Assembly: GCF_000187895.1 (NCBI RefSeq)
Contig: NZ_DS990131.1
Location: 1-64,000, forward strand
Direction of reading: 5' to 3'
Source: Phocaeicola plebeius DSM 17135
GTDB lineage: Bacteria; Bacteroidota; Bacteroidia; Bacteroidales; Bacteroidaceae
Length of the DNA stretch: 64,000 nt
Positions 29,114 through 37,794 of this stretch are shown here, piece after piece. The position numbers and the translations under genes were made by a program. The first letter of the stretch is position 1; each line of letters starts with the position of its first letter. A model generated the notes under the pieces. The model had not been told where the DNA came from. It made no database searches and saw nothing but the letters and a program-made list of their open reading frames with translations.

Positions 29114-29782
29114 ATGAGAACAATCGCCATTTTATTGTGTCTTTTATTTTGCCTGCCCACGCGTGCAAAGAAAATGGATGAGAACAATCAAATTCCTCAA
29201 AAAGACATTTCTATCCGTTTTAATTTCGGTATAGCCTCTGCCAATCAAGAAGGAACAGGAGAATCTTTATGGTACAGCAATCCTAAAAAAAGTAGTCGCG
29301 GATTTCAATATGGTATAGATTTTTTGAGACATCACAAATATATAGGTTATGGGCTTGCCTTTAAACACTATATGCATGGACTCTCATTTTCGGAAAGTGC
29401 ACAAAATTCATCCTTACATGAAAATATCCAAATCTTTTATCTTGCTCCACAATTCTCGTCTGTTCATGAGGCGCAACTATTAAAAGGAATGATTAGCTAC
29501 CTCGATTTAGGCATTGGATACGCGCATTATTTAAACAAAGGTACCATAAACAAAGACCAAAAATATTCAGTTCCTAAATCAGGACTTGGTATGAACTCAA
29601 ACATAGGTGTAGAGTATAAATTCCACACACATTTAGGTGTGAAAATATCAATCTCTGTAGAATATTATATATTCAAGCACCTCGATGAAAAGATTGAAAT
29701 CCCAAGCAAGATGTTCGAAAAACGTTCCAAACTGGGAATTTTTATGACCAGCCCCCAATTATCTCTCATCTATCATTTATAA
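29114..29782 (+). CDS. Small outer-membrane beta-barrel protein, function unknown
   Basis: 222 aa with a signal peptide (residues 1-~18, ending TRAKK). The rest alternates in the manner of an eight-stranded barrel: ISIRFNFGIASA, GFQYGIDFL, YIGYGLAFKHYMHGL, IFYLAPQFSS, ISYLDLGIGYAHYL, GVKISISVEYYIF, and a terminal strand SPQLSLIYHL. No enzymatic motif is visible. It is a single-gene unit: a -7-like box TATATTTG lies at 29079-29086 and a terminator follows at 29801. I do not recognise a named family. Confidence 0.75.
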   Translation: MRTIAILLCLLFCLPTRAKKMDENNQIPQKDISIRFNFGIASANQEGTGESLWYSNPKKSSRGFQYGIDFLRHHKYIGYGLAFKHYMHGLSFSESAQNSSLHENIQIFYLAPQFSSVHEAQLLKGMISYLDLGIGYAHYLNKGTINKDQKYSVPKSGLGMNSNIGVEYKFHTHLGVKISISVEYYIFKHLDEKIEIPSKMFEKRSKLGIFMTSPQLSLIYHL

Positions 29783-29800
29783 TTGAAACAAAAAACATAA

Positions 29801-29847
29801 AAATGGCAGGTGTAAAAGATTAAAGTTTCCTTTCGCACCTGCCATTT
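29801..29847. terminator. Bidirectional terminator
   Basis: AAATGGCAGGTG (29801-29812) and CACCTGCCATTT (29836-29847) form a 12-bp perfect stem between the convergent barrel gene and the ABC permease gene. T-rich sequence follows on both strands. Confidence 0.8.
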
Positions 29848-29875
29848 CTATTTTAAAAGATTCAACAGAATACTT

Positions 29876-31129
29876 TTACTTATACGTAATCCAGCGAATC
29901 ATTTCCTTGAAAGAAGGTTTCTTTCCATACATCAGAATACCTACCCGATAAATCTTTCCGGCTATCCAAATCATGCCGAAAGCGGCAGCATACAAAAGAA
30001 CGACTGACAGCATCGTTTCCCACACCGGTACATCGAAAGGCAGACGCACCATCATGACAATAGGTGAAGTAAACGGAATCATGGAACACCAGATAGCCAA
30101 CGGTCCGTCGGGGTTATCAGAGCTATAGATACCTGCATAGAGGGCAAAAATCAACAGAAGAACAATCGGCATCATAAACTGCTGAGAATCTTCCTGTCCG
30201 TTGATGGCCGCACCGATAGCCGCAAATATGGAAGCATACACCAGGTATCCTCCGATAAAATTCAAGATAAAGAGTCCCCCCATCTTGGCCAGATTCAATC
30301 CCTGAAGAGTAGCCAGCAAGCCGGATGCTCCTCCCATCAGTTCTGGCGAACTACCGGAAATTCCACCGGCTACGGCCAACAATACCACAATCAGCACCAC
30401 CCAGATAGCCAGCTGTGCCACACCGACCAGTCCGATACCGATAATTTTTCCAATCATTAACTGAAAGGGCTTCACAGAGGAAACGATGACTTCTACAATA
30501 CGGTTGGTCTTTTCTTCCATCACACTTTGCATCACCATACCTCCGTATGACATCACAAACATGTAAATCAGCAAAGTCAATACCATACCGGCTGCCATAG
30601 CTGCTCCTGCGTTGGACTCACTCTCGCTCCCGTCTTCTCCCCATTTTACCGTACGGATATTCAACTTACGGTTCATATCCTGCATGATGGAAGGCAGCTG
30701 CGGAATATCATAACGCAACAACTTGTCCTGACGCACCTGCTCGTCAAGTGTTTCACTTACCAGCCGCGAAAGACTGTTGGGTACTTCTTTCCGCGAATAA
30801 ATCGTTACGGCCTCCGGATGTTCAGCCAGGTCGGCCTTGATTTCGACCACGGCATCAAACTGTGTGGAGTCACTTCGAAAAGAAGCTTCCATCTGGGGAA
30901 CTCCCACAAAATGCCAGGATTCATCGTCTTTAAACTGAGGAAGGTATTTCATGGTGGCATCAATGACGGCCACCTGTTTCTGGTCTCCGCCCTTGACCGT
31001 AGACAACCACAACGGGACAAAAATAAGTGCCGCAAAAATGAACGGCATCAATATGGTAAGCAGGATAAACGACTTTTTGCTTACCCGGTTTATGAATTCA
31101 CGCTGAATAATAATCCATGTCTTGTTCAT
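29876..31129 (-). CDS. ABC-2 type exporter permease (NatB-like)
   Basis: 417 aa. One N-terminal transmembrane helix (~20-42), a periplasmic/external domain of about 140 residues, then a cluster of five or six helices (~180-400) including the ABC-2 signature stretch VMEEKTNRIVEVIVSSVKPFQLMIGKIIG. It resembles the Na+-efflux permease NatB and related ABC-2 exporters; the cargo is not predictable from sequence. It is paired with the ATPase gene immediately upstream (18 bp gap). Confidence 0.92.
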   Translation of the reverse strand: MNKTWIIIQREFINRVSKKSFILLTILMPFIFAALIFVPLWLSTVKGGDQKQVAVIDATMKYLPQFKDDESWHFVGVPQMEASFRSDSTQFDAVVEIKADLAEHPEAVTIYSRKEVPNSLSRLVSETLDEQVRQDKLLRYDIPQLPSIMQDMNRKLNIRTVKWGEDGSESESNAGAAMAAGMVLTLLIYMFVMSYGGMVMQSVMEEKTNRIVEVIVSSVKPFQLMIGKIIGIGLVGVAQLAIWVVLIVVLLAVAGGISGSSPELMGGASGLLATLQGLNLAKMGGLFILNFIGGYLVYASIFAAIGAAINGQEDSQQFMMPIVLLLIFALYAGIYSSDNPDGPLAIWCSMIPFTSPIVMMVRLPFDVPVWETMLSVVLLYAAAFGMIWIAGKIYRVGILMYGKKPSFKEMIRWITYK

Positions 31130-31147
31130 AGCTGAAAGATTTTTTGA

Positions 31148-32065
31148 TTAGATTTTCCCCTCTACCGTACGGATAAAGATATCGTTCATGGAAGGGATAC
31201 ATTCGGTAAACTTGCAGATTTCGCCCTGCGCACCTACAAGTGACAATAACTCAGAATTGGAAATGGAAGTGAGCTTCCGCAGTTTATAGTTTACCGTCTG
31301 CTCATCCTGCACCTCACTGCTGACAATTTCAAAGGCATCCGAATTCTGCAACGGTTTCGAAGACTGCATCGTCAACTCGTACTGATTGCTTTTATAACGT
31401 GAACGAATGTCCGTTACTGCTCCCTGCAACACCACCTTTGAATGATTGATCAGTGCAATATGGTCGCAGATTTCTTCCACAGAAGCCATGTTGTGCGTGG
31501 AGAAGATAATGGTATGTCCTTCGTCTTTCAATTTCAGGATTTCTCTTTTCAGCAGTTCTGCGTTTACCGGATCGAAGCCTGAAAACGGTTCGTCGAAAAT
31601 CAGCAGGCGGGGACGATGCAACACGGTAATGACAAACTGCACCTTCTGTTGCATACCTTTGGAAAGTTCCTCCAGCTTCTTGTTCCACCAAGGCATGATT
31701 TCGAAGCGTTCAAACCAGTCGGTTAGTCTTTTCTTAGCCTCCTGACGGCTTAATCCTTTCAACTGTGCCAGATAGATGGCCTGTTCGCCCACCTTCATTT
31801 TTTTATAAAGTCCACGTTCTTCGGGAAGATAGCCAATGGAATAAATATCTTCCGGACGTGAGAGCCGTCCGTCAAACCACACCTCACCGGCATCGGGAGC
31901 TGTAATACGGTTGATAATACGAATCAATGTGGTCTTTCCTGCCCCATTGGGTCCCAGCAAACCAAATACCTGTCCTTCGGGCACCGTGATGCTTACTCCA
32001 TCCAGCGCCGTATGGTTGGCATAACGTTTTATGACCTGTCGTGTTTCCAAAAAAGAATCATTCAT
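31148..32065 (-). CDS. ABC transporter ATP-binding protein (NatA-like)
   Basis: 305 aa. Walker A GPNGAGKTT (residues ~38-46), signature LSKGMQQKV, Walker B LLIFDEPFSGFDP and the H-loop histidine in FSTHNMASV. A C-terminal extension of about 80 residues (~225-305) follows the ATPase domain, as in exporters with DUF4162-like tails. It drives the ABC-2 permease encoded next. A -7-type box TAACTTTG lies at 32111-32118 on the minus strand, with no matching -33 box. Confidence 0.94.
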   Translation of the reverse strand: MNDSFLETRQVIKRYANHTALDGVSITVPEGQVFGLLGPNGAGKTTLIRIINRITAPDAGEVWFDGRLSRPEDIYSIGYLPEERGLYKKMKVGEQAIYLAQLKGLSRQEAKKRLTDWFERFEIMPWWNKKLEELSKGMQQKVQFVITVLHRPRLLIFDEPFSGFDPVNAELLKREILKLKDEGHTIIFSTHNMASVEEICDHIALINHSKVVLQGAVTDIRSRYKSNQYELTMQSSKPLQNSDAFEIVSSEVQDEQTVNYKLRKLTSISNSELLSLVGAQGEICKFTECIPSMNDIFIRTVEGKI

Positions 32066-32179
32066 GTCGTTACTTATTAAAAATTGAACATTTAAAAGAT
32101 ATAAGTTTCACAAAGTTATCAATTTCATTCAAAGTAAAGAAAATTGTTCCAATTTTCTGCATAAAAAGCAGGAAAGAAA

Positions 32180-32289
32180 AACGTAAAGACGTTTCACTTG
32201 AAACACAAGTGCATTTGAAGTAAAACACAAGGACGTTTGATTCTAAACGCAAGTACATTTGGGATGGAACGTAAGGGCATTTTGAAAGA
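32180..32289. repeat. 22-bp phased degenerate repeat array B (5 units)
   Basis: Units begin at 32180, 32202, 32224, 32246 and 32268, exactly 22 bp apart: AACGTAAAGACGTTT, AACACAAGTGCATTT, AACACAAGGACGTTT, AACGCAAGTACATTT, AACGTAAGGGCATTT. Unit 1 contains a perfect dyad AAACGT-N4-ACGTTT (32179-32194). The array fills the gap between the purine permease terminator and the ABC operon leader. The rest of the gap (32066-32418) holds only these signals. Confidence 0.9.
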
Positions 32290-32349
32290 CAAGGAAAAAC
32301 AGCCCTTCAGGGAGGGAAAATCTGTCAAGCAAGTGCATGGAAACGACAT

Positions 32350-32391
32350 AAAAAAACGGAAATGCCCGCAGTGATCGCTAAGGCATTTCCG
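32350..32391 (-). terminator. Terminator of the DUF5020/NCS2 operon
   Basis: CGGAAATGCC (32357-32366) pairs perfectly with GGCATTTCCG (32382-32391). On the minus strand it is followed by TTTTTTTATG. It lies 27 bp after the permease stop. Confidence 0.85.
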
Positions 32392-32418
32392 CAACAATTT
32401 CCAATATAATACAAAAGC

Positions 32419-33711
32419 TTACAGGAAGAACTTAAAGACAAAGATAAAGGCCAGAATATACATGGCCGGTGTAAGCTTCTTGGTATGTCCGCACAACAGA
32501 TTAATCAAGACGTAACTGATCATTCCCAACACAATTCCATCGGAAATGCTGTAAGCCAGAGGCATGAAAATGATACAGATAAACGCCGGGATAGCTTCTG
32601 AATAGTCCATAAAATCTACTTTCTTCACAGAAGACATCATCATCAGACCTACCAGAATCAATACGGGAGCCGTAGCTGCACCCGGTACTGCCAAAAAGAA
32701 CGGAGCCAAAAACAATGACAGAAGGAAGCACACTGCCGTAACAAAGGAAGTCAGTCCACTACGTCCGCCTTCACCCACTCCAGAAGCACTTTCCACGAAA
32801 GTGGTAATAGTACTGGTACCCAGCATGGCACCGGCTGTTGTTCCGATGGCATCCACTAAGAAGGCTTGCTTCAGGTGAGGAATCTTTCCATCTTTAGTCA
32901 CCATTCCGGCCTTTGTAGTCACTCCAACCAACGTACCGATGGTATCAAACATATCTACAAACAGGAAAGTAAACACTACAATCACCATTTCCTTTGTAAA
33001 GATATGCTCCCACTGGAACTGGAAGAAAATGGGTTCGATAGAAGGAGGAGTGCTCAACACGCCATCCAGATGTGTCAATCCCATAGGAATACCGATGACG
33101 GTCGTCAGCAAGATTCCTATCAGCAAGGCTCCACGGACTTTCTTCACCAACAAGATGGAAGTAACCAAAAGGCCGATGATGCCCAGCAAGGCCGAACCGG
33201 AAGTAATATCCCCCAATGAAATCAAAGTCGCATCGTTATTCACAATGATACCGGCATTCTGCAAACCGATAAACGCAATGAACAAGCCGATACCTGCGCC
33301 AATAGCATTGCGAAGGCTCAAAGGCAGCGCATCTACAATTTTCTCACGCAAATTGGTTACCGTCAGCAGAATGAATATGATTCCTTCCAAAAGTACAGCC
33401 GTCAGAGCAAACTGCCAGGTATAACCCAGCGTAAGACAAACGGTATAGGCAAAAAACGCATTCAATCCCATGCCCGGTGCCAATCCGAAAGGCAATTTGG
33501 CATAAAAGGCCATCAACAGTGTAGCAAAAGCCGAAGCGATGACTGTCGTCGTGAAAAGCGCTCCCTTATCCATACCTGTAGCTGCCAGAATGTTGGGATT
33601 GACAGCCAAAATATAGGCCATGGTCAGAAAGGTCGTGATTCCGGCCAAGATTTCCGTACGAATGCGCGTCTCACGAGGGTTAAAACCGAATAATTTTTCC
33701 AGCATTTTCAT
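32419..33711 (-). CDS. Purine (hypoxanthine/guanine/adenine) permease, NCS2 AzgA-like
   Basis: 430 aa with about 12-14 transmembrane segments. The N-terminus (TEILAGITTFLTMAYILAVNPNIL), PFGLAPGMGLNAFFAYTV and FDTIGTLVGVTTKAG are hallmarks of the AzgA/PbuG branch of nucleobase:cation symporters. It imports purine bases across the inner membrane. The DUF5020 gene ends 30 bp upstream in the same operon, which suggests the two act in series across the envelope. A guanine deaminase-like gene elsewhere in the window (43338) could use such substrates. Confidence 0.94.
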   Translation of the reverse strand: MKMLEKLFGFNPRETRIRTEILAGITTFLTMAYILAVNPNILAATGMDKGALFTTTVIASAFATLLMAFYAKLPFGLAPGMGLNAFFAYTVCLTLGYTWQFALTAVLLEGIIFILLTVTNLREKIVDALPLSLRNAIGAGIGLFIAFIGLQNAGIIVNNDATLISLGDITSGSALLGIIGLLVTSILLVKKVRGALLIGILLTTVIGIPMGLTHLDGVLSTPPSIEPIFFQFQWEHIFTKEMVIVVFTFLFVDMFDTIGTLVGVTTKAGMVTKDGKIPHLKQAFLVDAIGTTAGAMLGTSTITTFVESASGVGEGGRSGLTSFVTAVCFLLSLFLAPFFLAVPGAATAPVLILVGLMMMSSVKKVDFMDYSEAIPAFICIIFMPLAYSISDGIVLGMISYVLINLLCGHTKKLTPAMYILAFIFVFKFFL

Positions 33712-33741
33712 TTTATAATCGCTTTAAATGATTCAACCGGT

Positions 33742-34446
33742 TTAGAAAGACCACTTCATGGCCAGCGTCGGGATGAAATAGAATCCGTTACGATCGGCAA
33801 AATCCGTACTCAATTCCCATTCTGTACCTACACTCAGGTTCAAGTCTTTGTTTACATGCTTGAACTTATTCAGGTTTACCCAGAACTGCGGTTCGCTGAT
33901 GAATACAAAGTCATGGTTATTTCCATCTACATCCGTATGTTTTTCACGCCAGAAATCCGCAAATCCGCTGAAAGTAAATTTTTCTTTGCAGAAATTCAGG
34001 GTCCATGTACCTGTCAACTGAAAGTTATGCGGTTTCTCATTCTTCTGAATATATTTATACAGAACCTGTACGCCGAATACCTTGGAAAAATCACTGCTGT
34101 TCCATGAGTAGGTAGCACCTCCCAGGAAGGCATTGTTGATATAATTCAAACCTCCGTTGTATTCTACATGTGCAGAAACAGGAGCCTTCCAGAATTTCAG
34201 TTCACGGCTGATTTCCCAATAAGCAGATGACACTCCTTTGTCTGTATAATCCATATCGACAAAGAAATAAGTGCTACCCCACTTGTCTGCCTTGAACATC
34301 TCGACCGTTGTAGTCACCCATGGACGTTCGTCCAATGACTTATACAAGGCACGACCAAGGTCATAATGCAACTGAATGTTCTGAGCCATCACTTTTCCTG
34401 CGCATACAGAAAGAAGAATAAACGCAAAAAGAAATAATTTTTTCAT
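33742..34446 (-). CDS. DUF5020 outer-membrane barrel (Tsx-like), purine uptake partner
   Basis: 234 aa with a signal peptide cleaved after VMA (residue ~21). The mature part is strand-rich and aromatic (NIQLHYDLGRALYKS, STYFFVDMDYTDKG, FVFISEPQFWVNL) and ends in FIPTLAMKWSF with a terminal Phe, typical of an outer-membrane barrel. DUF5020 proteins resemble nucleoside-specific channels of the Tsx type; this is from memory and uncertain. Pairing with an NCS2 purine permease supports a role in nucleoside or base passage. It is the first gene of the two-gene operon. Confidence 0.85.
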   Translation of the reverse strand: MKKLFLFAFILLSVCAGKVMAQNIQLHYDLGRALYKSLDERPWVTTTVEMFKADKWGSTYFFVDMDYTDKGVSSAYWEISRELKFWKAPVSAHVEYNGGLNYINNAFLGGATYSWNSSDFSKVFGVQVLYKYIQKNEKPHNFQLTGTWTLNFCKEKFTFSGFADFWREKHTDVDGNNHDFVFISEPQFWVNLNKFKHVNKDLNLSVGTEWELSTDFADRNGFYFIPTLAMKWSF

Positions 34447-34486
34447 TTTAATTTAACGTACTTTTAATGGTTTTTAAAATCGGCTG

Positions 34487-34519
34487 CAAAATTACATAAA
34501 AAAGCGGTATAAAAACAAA
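34487..34519 (-). promoter_or_regulatory. Promoter of the DUF5020/NCS2 operon
   Basis: On the minus strand, TTTG (34516-34519), 21 bp, TAATTTTG (34487-34494): full consensus. A divergent -7-like TATCTTTG at 34528-34535 (plus) probably serves the fucosidase gene, so the two promoters are nearly back to back. Confidence 0.75.
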
Positions 34520-34561
34520 GAACTCGTTATCTTTGCTCTTAAAGAGCATAAATAAGAAGCC

Positions 34562-36652
34562 ATGAAAAAACTGTTAATCATTCTATTGATGTGTGTGATA
34601 GGCCTGGGAGCAAAAGGCCAGGTATCTCAAGAAGCCTTCCGCCAATGGCACGGAGACAAATATTCCATGTTTATCCACTTCGGACTTTACTCACAATTAG
34701 GCGGGGTATGGCAGGGTAAACAGGTGCAGAATGGATACAGTGAACAGATTCAGGCTTTTGCCCCAATTTCCAAGAAAGACTACGAAAAAATTGCCGGCCA
34801 GTTTAATCCGACACAGTTTAATGCTGATTCCATTGCCGTACTGGCAAAAAAGGCGGGAATGCATTCCATTATCCTGACTAGCAAACATCATGACGGCTTC
34901 TGCCTGTTCAAAACGGCTACTACTTCCTTCAACTCATACGATGCAACTCCATGCAAACGGGATTTCGTGAAAGAAATGTCGGAAGCTGCCCGCCGTCATG
35001 GACTGCGCTTCGGACTGTACTATTCGCTTATCGACTGGCACTATCCGTATGCATCGCCCATGTCTCCCCATAACGCTGACTTTATTACAGAAGCACATCA
35101 TGCTTTTTCAAAAGCCCAACTGAAGGAACTCCTTACCAATTATGGAAAGATTTCCGAACTCTGGTTTGATATGGGAGCAAACACCCCGGCACAAAGTAAG
35201 GAATTGTATGAACTCGTACACCAATACCAGCCCGACTGCATGGTGAGCGGACGCCTGGGCAACGACCAGTATGATTTCTGCGTAATGGCCGACAATGACT
35301 ATCCGGACAAAACCCTTCATGCTCCCTGGCAGAGTGCCGCATCCATGTTCGATGAGACTTGGGGATACAGAGCATGGCAGGACCGCGGATGTATAGAAAA
35401 TAAAGTACGTGAAAAGACACGAAGCCTGATTAATGTGGTTTCCAGAGGAGGAAACTACCTGCTGAACATCGGTCCGAAAGGAAACGGAGCGGTAGTCGAC
35501 TTTGAAAAAGAAGTGCTGGAGCAGATGGGCGACTGGCTTTCCCGCTATGGCTACGCTGTATATCAGACAGAGGCTTCTCCTTTCCAGGAAGAGTTTACAT
35601 GGGGAGAAGTGACACGCAAAGACAATCACCTGTACTTATTTCTCTCTGGGAAATATCCGGCAGATGGAAAAATTACCCTGCAAATGCCCGGCTATCTTCT
35701 GCAGAAAGGAGACGGGAAAATGGCTACTTACCTGCAATATGGCGACGAGGTAGTATTGACTGTACCGGCCTCAGCCTACAAGGACAAACAAATACACGTA
35801 TTGACTCTTTCCTTCGATAAAAAGATTGAACCGTTCCCTGGAAAGACCATTAGAAATGCCATACTTACTCCGCGTAATGCTACACCGCAATACAGCTATT
35901 CCTGCTTTGACTACTATACGAATTACCGTAGCATTACGGGCTACAGTTGGAATTTCGAACAACTTCTGTTGAAACAACTGGAGATTATCTATACTTCACA
36001 GGAAGCAGGAAGAGAAATAGACCTTATATTGGATGGAAAGACTTACTCCGTGACACTGGATAAAGGAAAGGAGATAAAAGAAACGGCTTCTTCAGGTACC
36101 ACCTGGGGAGATACCTACGTATGTGGCCCCGGCAACGGAGTGTTCCACTCAGCAGAGAAACTGGATGCAGACTTACAGCATGCGCCTGTTTCAGGTAAAT
36201 CATGGACCAAAACAGATAAAGACAGTGACAAGGTTTCCTGCCCGATTCTATCCAGCTATTATGTGATGCGAGAAATAGACTCTCCACGTTCACAGCATAT
36301 TCTGGCGGAAATTGGCGCTGGAAATGGAATGGAAGTCTACCTGAACGGAAAACTCATAGCCAAGCATCTGAACCCGTATCGCACGAAGTTCCGCACGGAA
36401 AAAGTGATTCTTCCACTGAAGAAAGGAAAGAATCAGGTAATCCTTCGCAGTTATAACCGTTTTGAAGACGAAGCGGCTTATCTGTTGCGTCCTGCCGAGG
36501 AACAGAAAGCCTACCGTCAGGATTTCATCATACCGGATGCGGTAAACGGAAAAGAGCATAGCCTCACTATAAAACCACACAATCCCTCTTCCCCGCACAC
36601 AGATGCTGAATTATTCAACCTGCGTATCCGGTTAAGAAGGATTGCGATGTAA
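34562..36652 (+). CDS. GH29 alpha-L-fucosidase with C-terminal extension
   Basis: 696 aa with a signal peptide (residues 1-~19, ending AKGQ). The GH29 catalytic barrel (~20-330) shows WFGLYSQLGG-like N-terminal strands (HFGLYSQLGGVW), HHDGFCLF and GKISELWFDMGA, with Asp203 in the WFD position of the nucleophile. It removes alpha-linked fucose from glycans, probably in the periplasm or outer membrane. Beyond the usual C-terminal beta-domain (~345-425) there are about 270 further residues, including a sandwich-like region (~440-690) ending with YLNGKLIAKHLNPYR, suggestive of a binding module. It has no glycan-locus neighbours. Confidence 0.92.
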   Translation: MKKLLIILLMCVIGLGAKGQVSQEAFRQWHGDKYSMFIHFGLYSQLGGVWQGKQVQNGYSEQIQAFAPISKKDYEKIAGQFNPTQFNADSIAVLAKKAGMHSIILTSKHHDGFCLFKTATTSFNSYDATPCKRDFVKEMSEAARRHGLRFGLYYSLIDWHYPYASPMSPHNADFITEAHHAFSKAQLKELLTNYGKISELWFDMGANTPAQSKELYELVHQYQPDCMVSGRLGNDQYDFCVMADNDYPDKTLHAPWQSAASMFDETWGYRAWQDRGCIENKVREKTRSLINVVSRGGNYLLNIGPKGNGAVVDFEKEVLEQMGDWLSRYGYAVYQTEASPFQEEFTWGEVTRKDNHLYLFLSGKYPADGKITLQMPGYLLQKGDGKMATYLQYGDEVVLTVPASAYKDKQIHVLTLSFDKKIEPFPGKTIRNAILTPRNATPQYSYSCFDYYTNYRSITGYSWNFEQLLLKQLEIIYTSQEAGREIDLILDGKTYSVTLDKGKEIKETASSGTTWGDTYVCGPGNGVFHSAEKLDADLQHAPVSGKSWTKTDKDSDKVSCPILSSYYVMREIDSPRSQHILAEIGAGNGMEVYLNGKLIAKHLNPYRTKFRTEKVILPLKKGKNQVILRSYNRFEDEAAYLLRPAEEQKAYRQDFIIPDAVNGKEHSLTIKPHNPSSPHTDAELFNLRIRLRRIAM

Positions 36653-36657
36653 ACAGT

Positions 36658-36681
36658 CAAAGAGGTTAATATACCTCTTTG
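36658..36681. terminator. Hairpin between fucosidase and metF
   Basis: CAAAGAGGT (36658-36666) and ACCTCTTTG (36673-36681) form a perfect 9-bp stem with a 6-nt loop. It overlaps the metF stop codon. No T-run follows on either side, so activity as a terminator is uncertain. Confidence 0.4.
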
Positions 36682-37619
36682 GCTACCTTATATACACTGT
36701 CGGATGCCATGAATGTGTAAAAGTGCAGGCCCGGAACTCCGTGTGCCAGCAAATCCTTACACTGTGCCTTGCACCATTCCACTCCTACAGCTTTCACTTC
36801 TTCGTCCGTCGTACATTTACGAAGTTCTGAAGCAAAGGCTTCAGGAATGTCTGTGCGGAACACTTTAGGCAATACGTTCAACTGATTCTTAAATACCACA
36901 GGCTTGATTCCCGGAATAATGGGTACCTCAATACCTTCCTGACGGCAACGTTCTACGAAAGCATAGTATTTCTCGTTGTCGAAAAACATCTGTGTCACCA
37001 CATAATCGGCCCCGTTACGTACCTTTTCTTTCAAGTAGAACAGGTCGGACTCCATATTGGGAGCTTCTTCATGCTTTTCCGGATAACAAGCCATACCATA
37101 AGAGAAAGGTGTTTCAATTCCTTCTATCTTGGAGCCATCCAGTCCAATGCCCTGATTAAAACGGTTCACTTGTTCCTGCAAATCGGTGGCATGCTCATGG
37201 TACAGACATAAATCTTTTTCTGCAATGTCCAACGGCTTGGAATCTCCTCTCAACAACAACAAGTTATTAATGCCTAAGAAATTCAAGTCGAGCAAAGCAT
37301 ATTCCGTTTCCTCCTTCGTAAATCCCTTACAGATGATATGAGGCACCGCCTGAATGCCATACTTGTTCTGAATAGCAGCTGCAATAGCTACCGTTCCGGG
37401 GCGCTTACGTACCGTAGTCTTCTTCAGGTTTCCATCGGGCTGCGGCAAATACACTATCTCACTGTGATGTGAAGTGATGTTGATGTATTTGGGGTCAAAC
37501 TCTCTCAACTTATCAATGATATGATATACTTTTTGTATACTGTTTCCCTTTAACGGTGGCAAAATCTCAAAGGAAAACACGGGTTCCTTACTATTCTTTA
37601 TCAAATCTATTACTTTCAT
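36666..37619 (-). CDS. metF: 5,10-methylenetetrahydrofolate reductase
   Basis: 317 aa from the ATG at 37619. An in-frame extension upstream to 37676 runs through the promoter and is not used. The FAD-dependent TIM barrel reduces methylene-THF to 5-methyl-THF for methionine synthesis. Visible motifs are FSFEILPPL at the N-terminus (residues ~15-23), YINITSHH, AVPHIICKGFTKEETEYALLDL, LLLRGDS and the C-terminal PGLHFYTF. A good promoter lies at 37643-37674, and an Lrp-type palindrome about 110 bp upstream of the start codon. The gene lies directly downstream of the Lrp/AsnC regulator gene. Confidence 0.96.
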   Translation of the reverse strand: MKVIDLIKNSKEPVFSFEILPPLKGNSIQKVYHIIDKLREFDPKYINITSHHSEIVYLPQPDGNLKKTTVRKRPGTVAIAAAIQNKYGIQAVPHIICKGFTKEETEYALLDLNFLGINNLLLLRGDSKPLDIAEKDLCLYHEHATDLQEQVNRFNQGIGLDGSKIEGIETPFSYGMACYPEKHEEAPNMESDLFYLKEKVRNGADYVVTQMFFDNEKYYAFVERCRQEGIEVPIIPGIKPVVFKNQLNVLPKVFRTDIPEAFASELRKCTTDEEVKAVGVEWCKAQCKDLLAHGVPGLHFYTFMASDSVYKVAKEVY

Positions 37620-37642
37620 AGTGCATTTGTATAATTTGTCGG

Positions 37643-37674
37643 CAAAGATACAAGCAAAAGTGCTATCCACCAAC
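37643..37674 (-). promoter_or_regulatory. metF promoter
   Basis: On the minus strand, GTTG (37671-37674), 20 bp, TATCTTTG (37643-37650): full -7 box, one mismatch in the -33 box. The leader is about 17 nt, so no riboswitch could fit downstream of this start. Confidence 0.7.
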
Positions 37675-37730
37675 AATCGGAAGATATTTAGAAAAAACGG
37701 ACTGTTTTTCCCATTAAAGACGGATAGAAT

Positions 37731-37745
37731 TAGAATAATATTCTA
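37731..37745. promoter_or_regulatory. Lrp-type operator upstream of metF
   Basis: TAGAATAATATTCTA is a perfect 15-bp palindrome. It matches 14 of 15 positions of the E. coli Lrp consensus YAGHAWATTWTDCTR. Extra half-sites AGAAT (37726-37730) and ATTCT (37752-37756) flank it. It lies about 95-110 bp upstream of the predicted metF start. That the neighbouring Lrp/AsnC protein binds it is inference. Confidence 0.65.
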
Positions 37746-37794
37746 CGTTTTATTCTGTTTATGGAATAAATACACAGGAAATGATTTCCCATTC

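Noticed and set aside
37620..37794. SAM or other riboswitch upstream of metF
   Set aside because: The predicted metF leader is only about 17 nt and no conserved riboswitch core is visible; an Lrp-type site is present instead.
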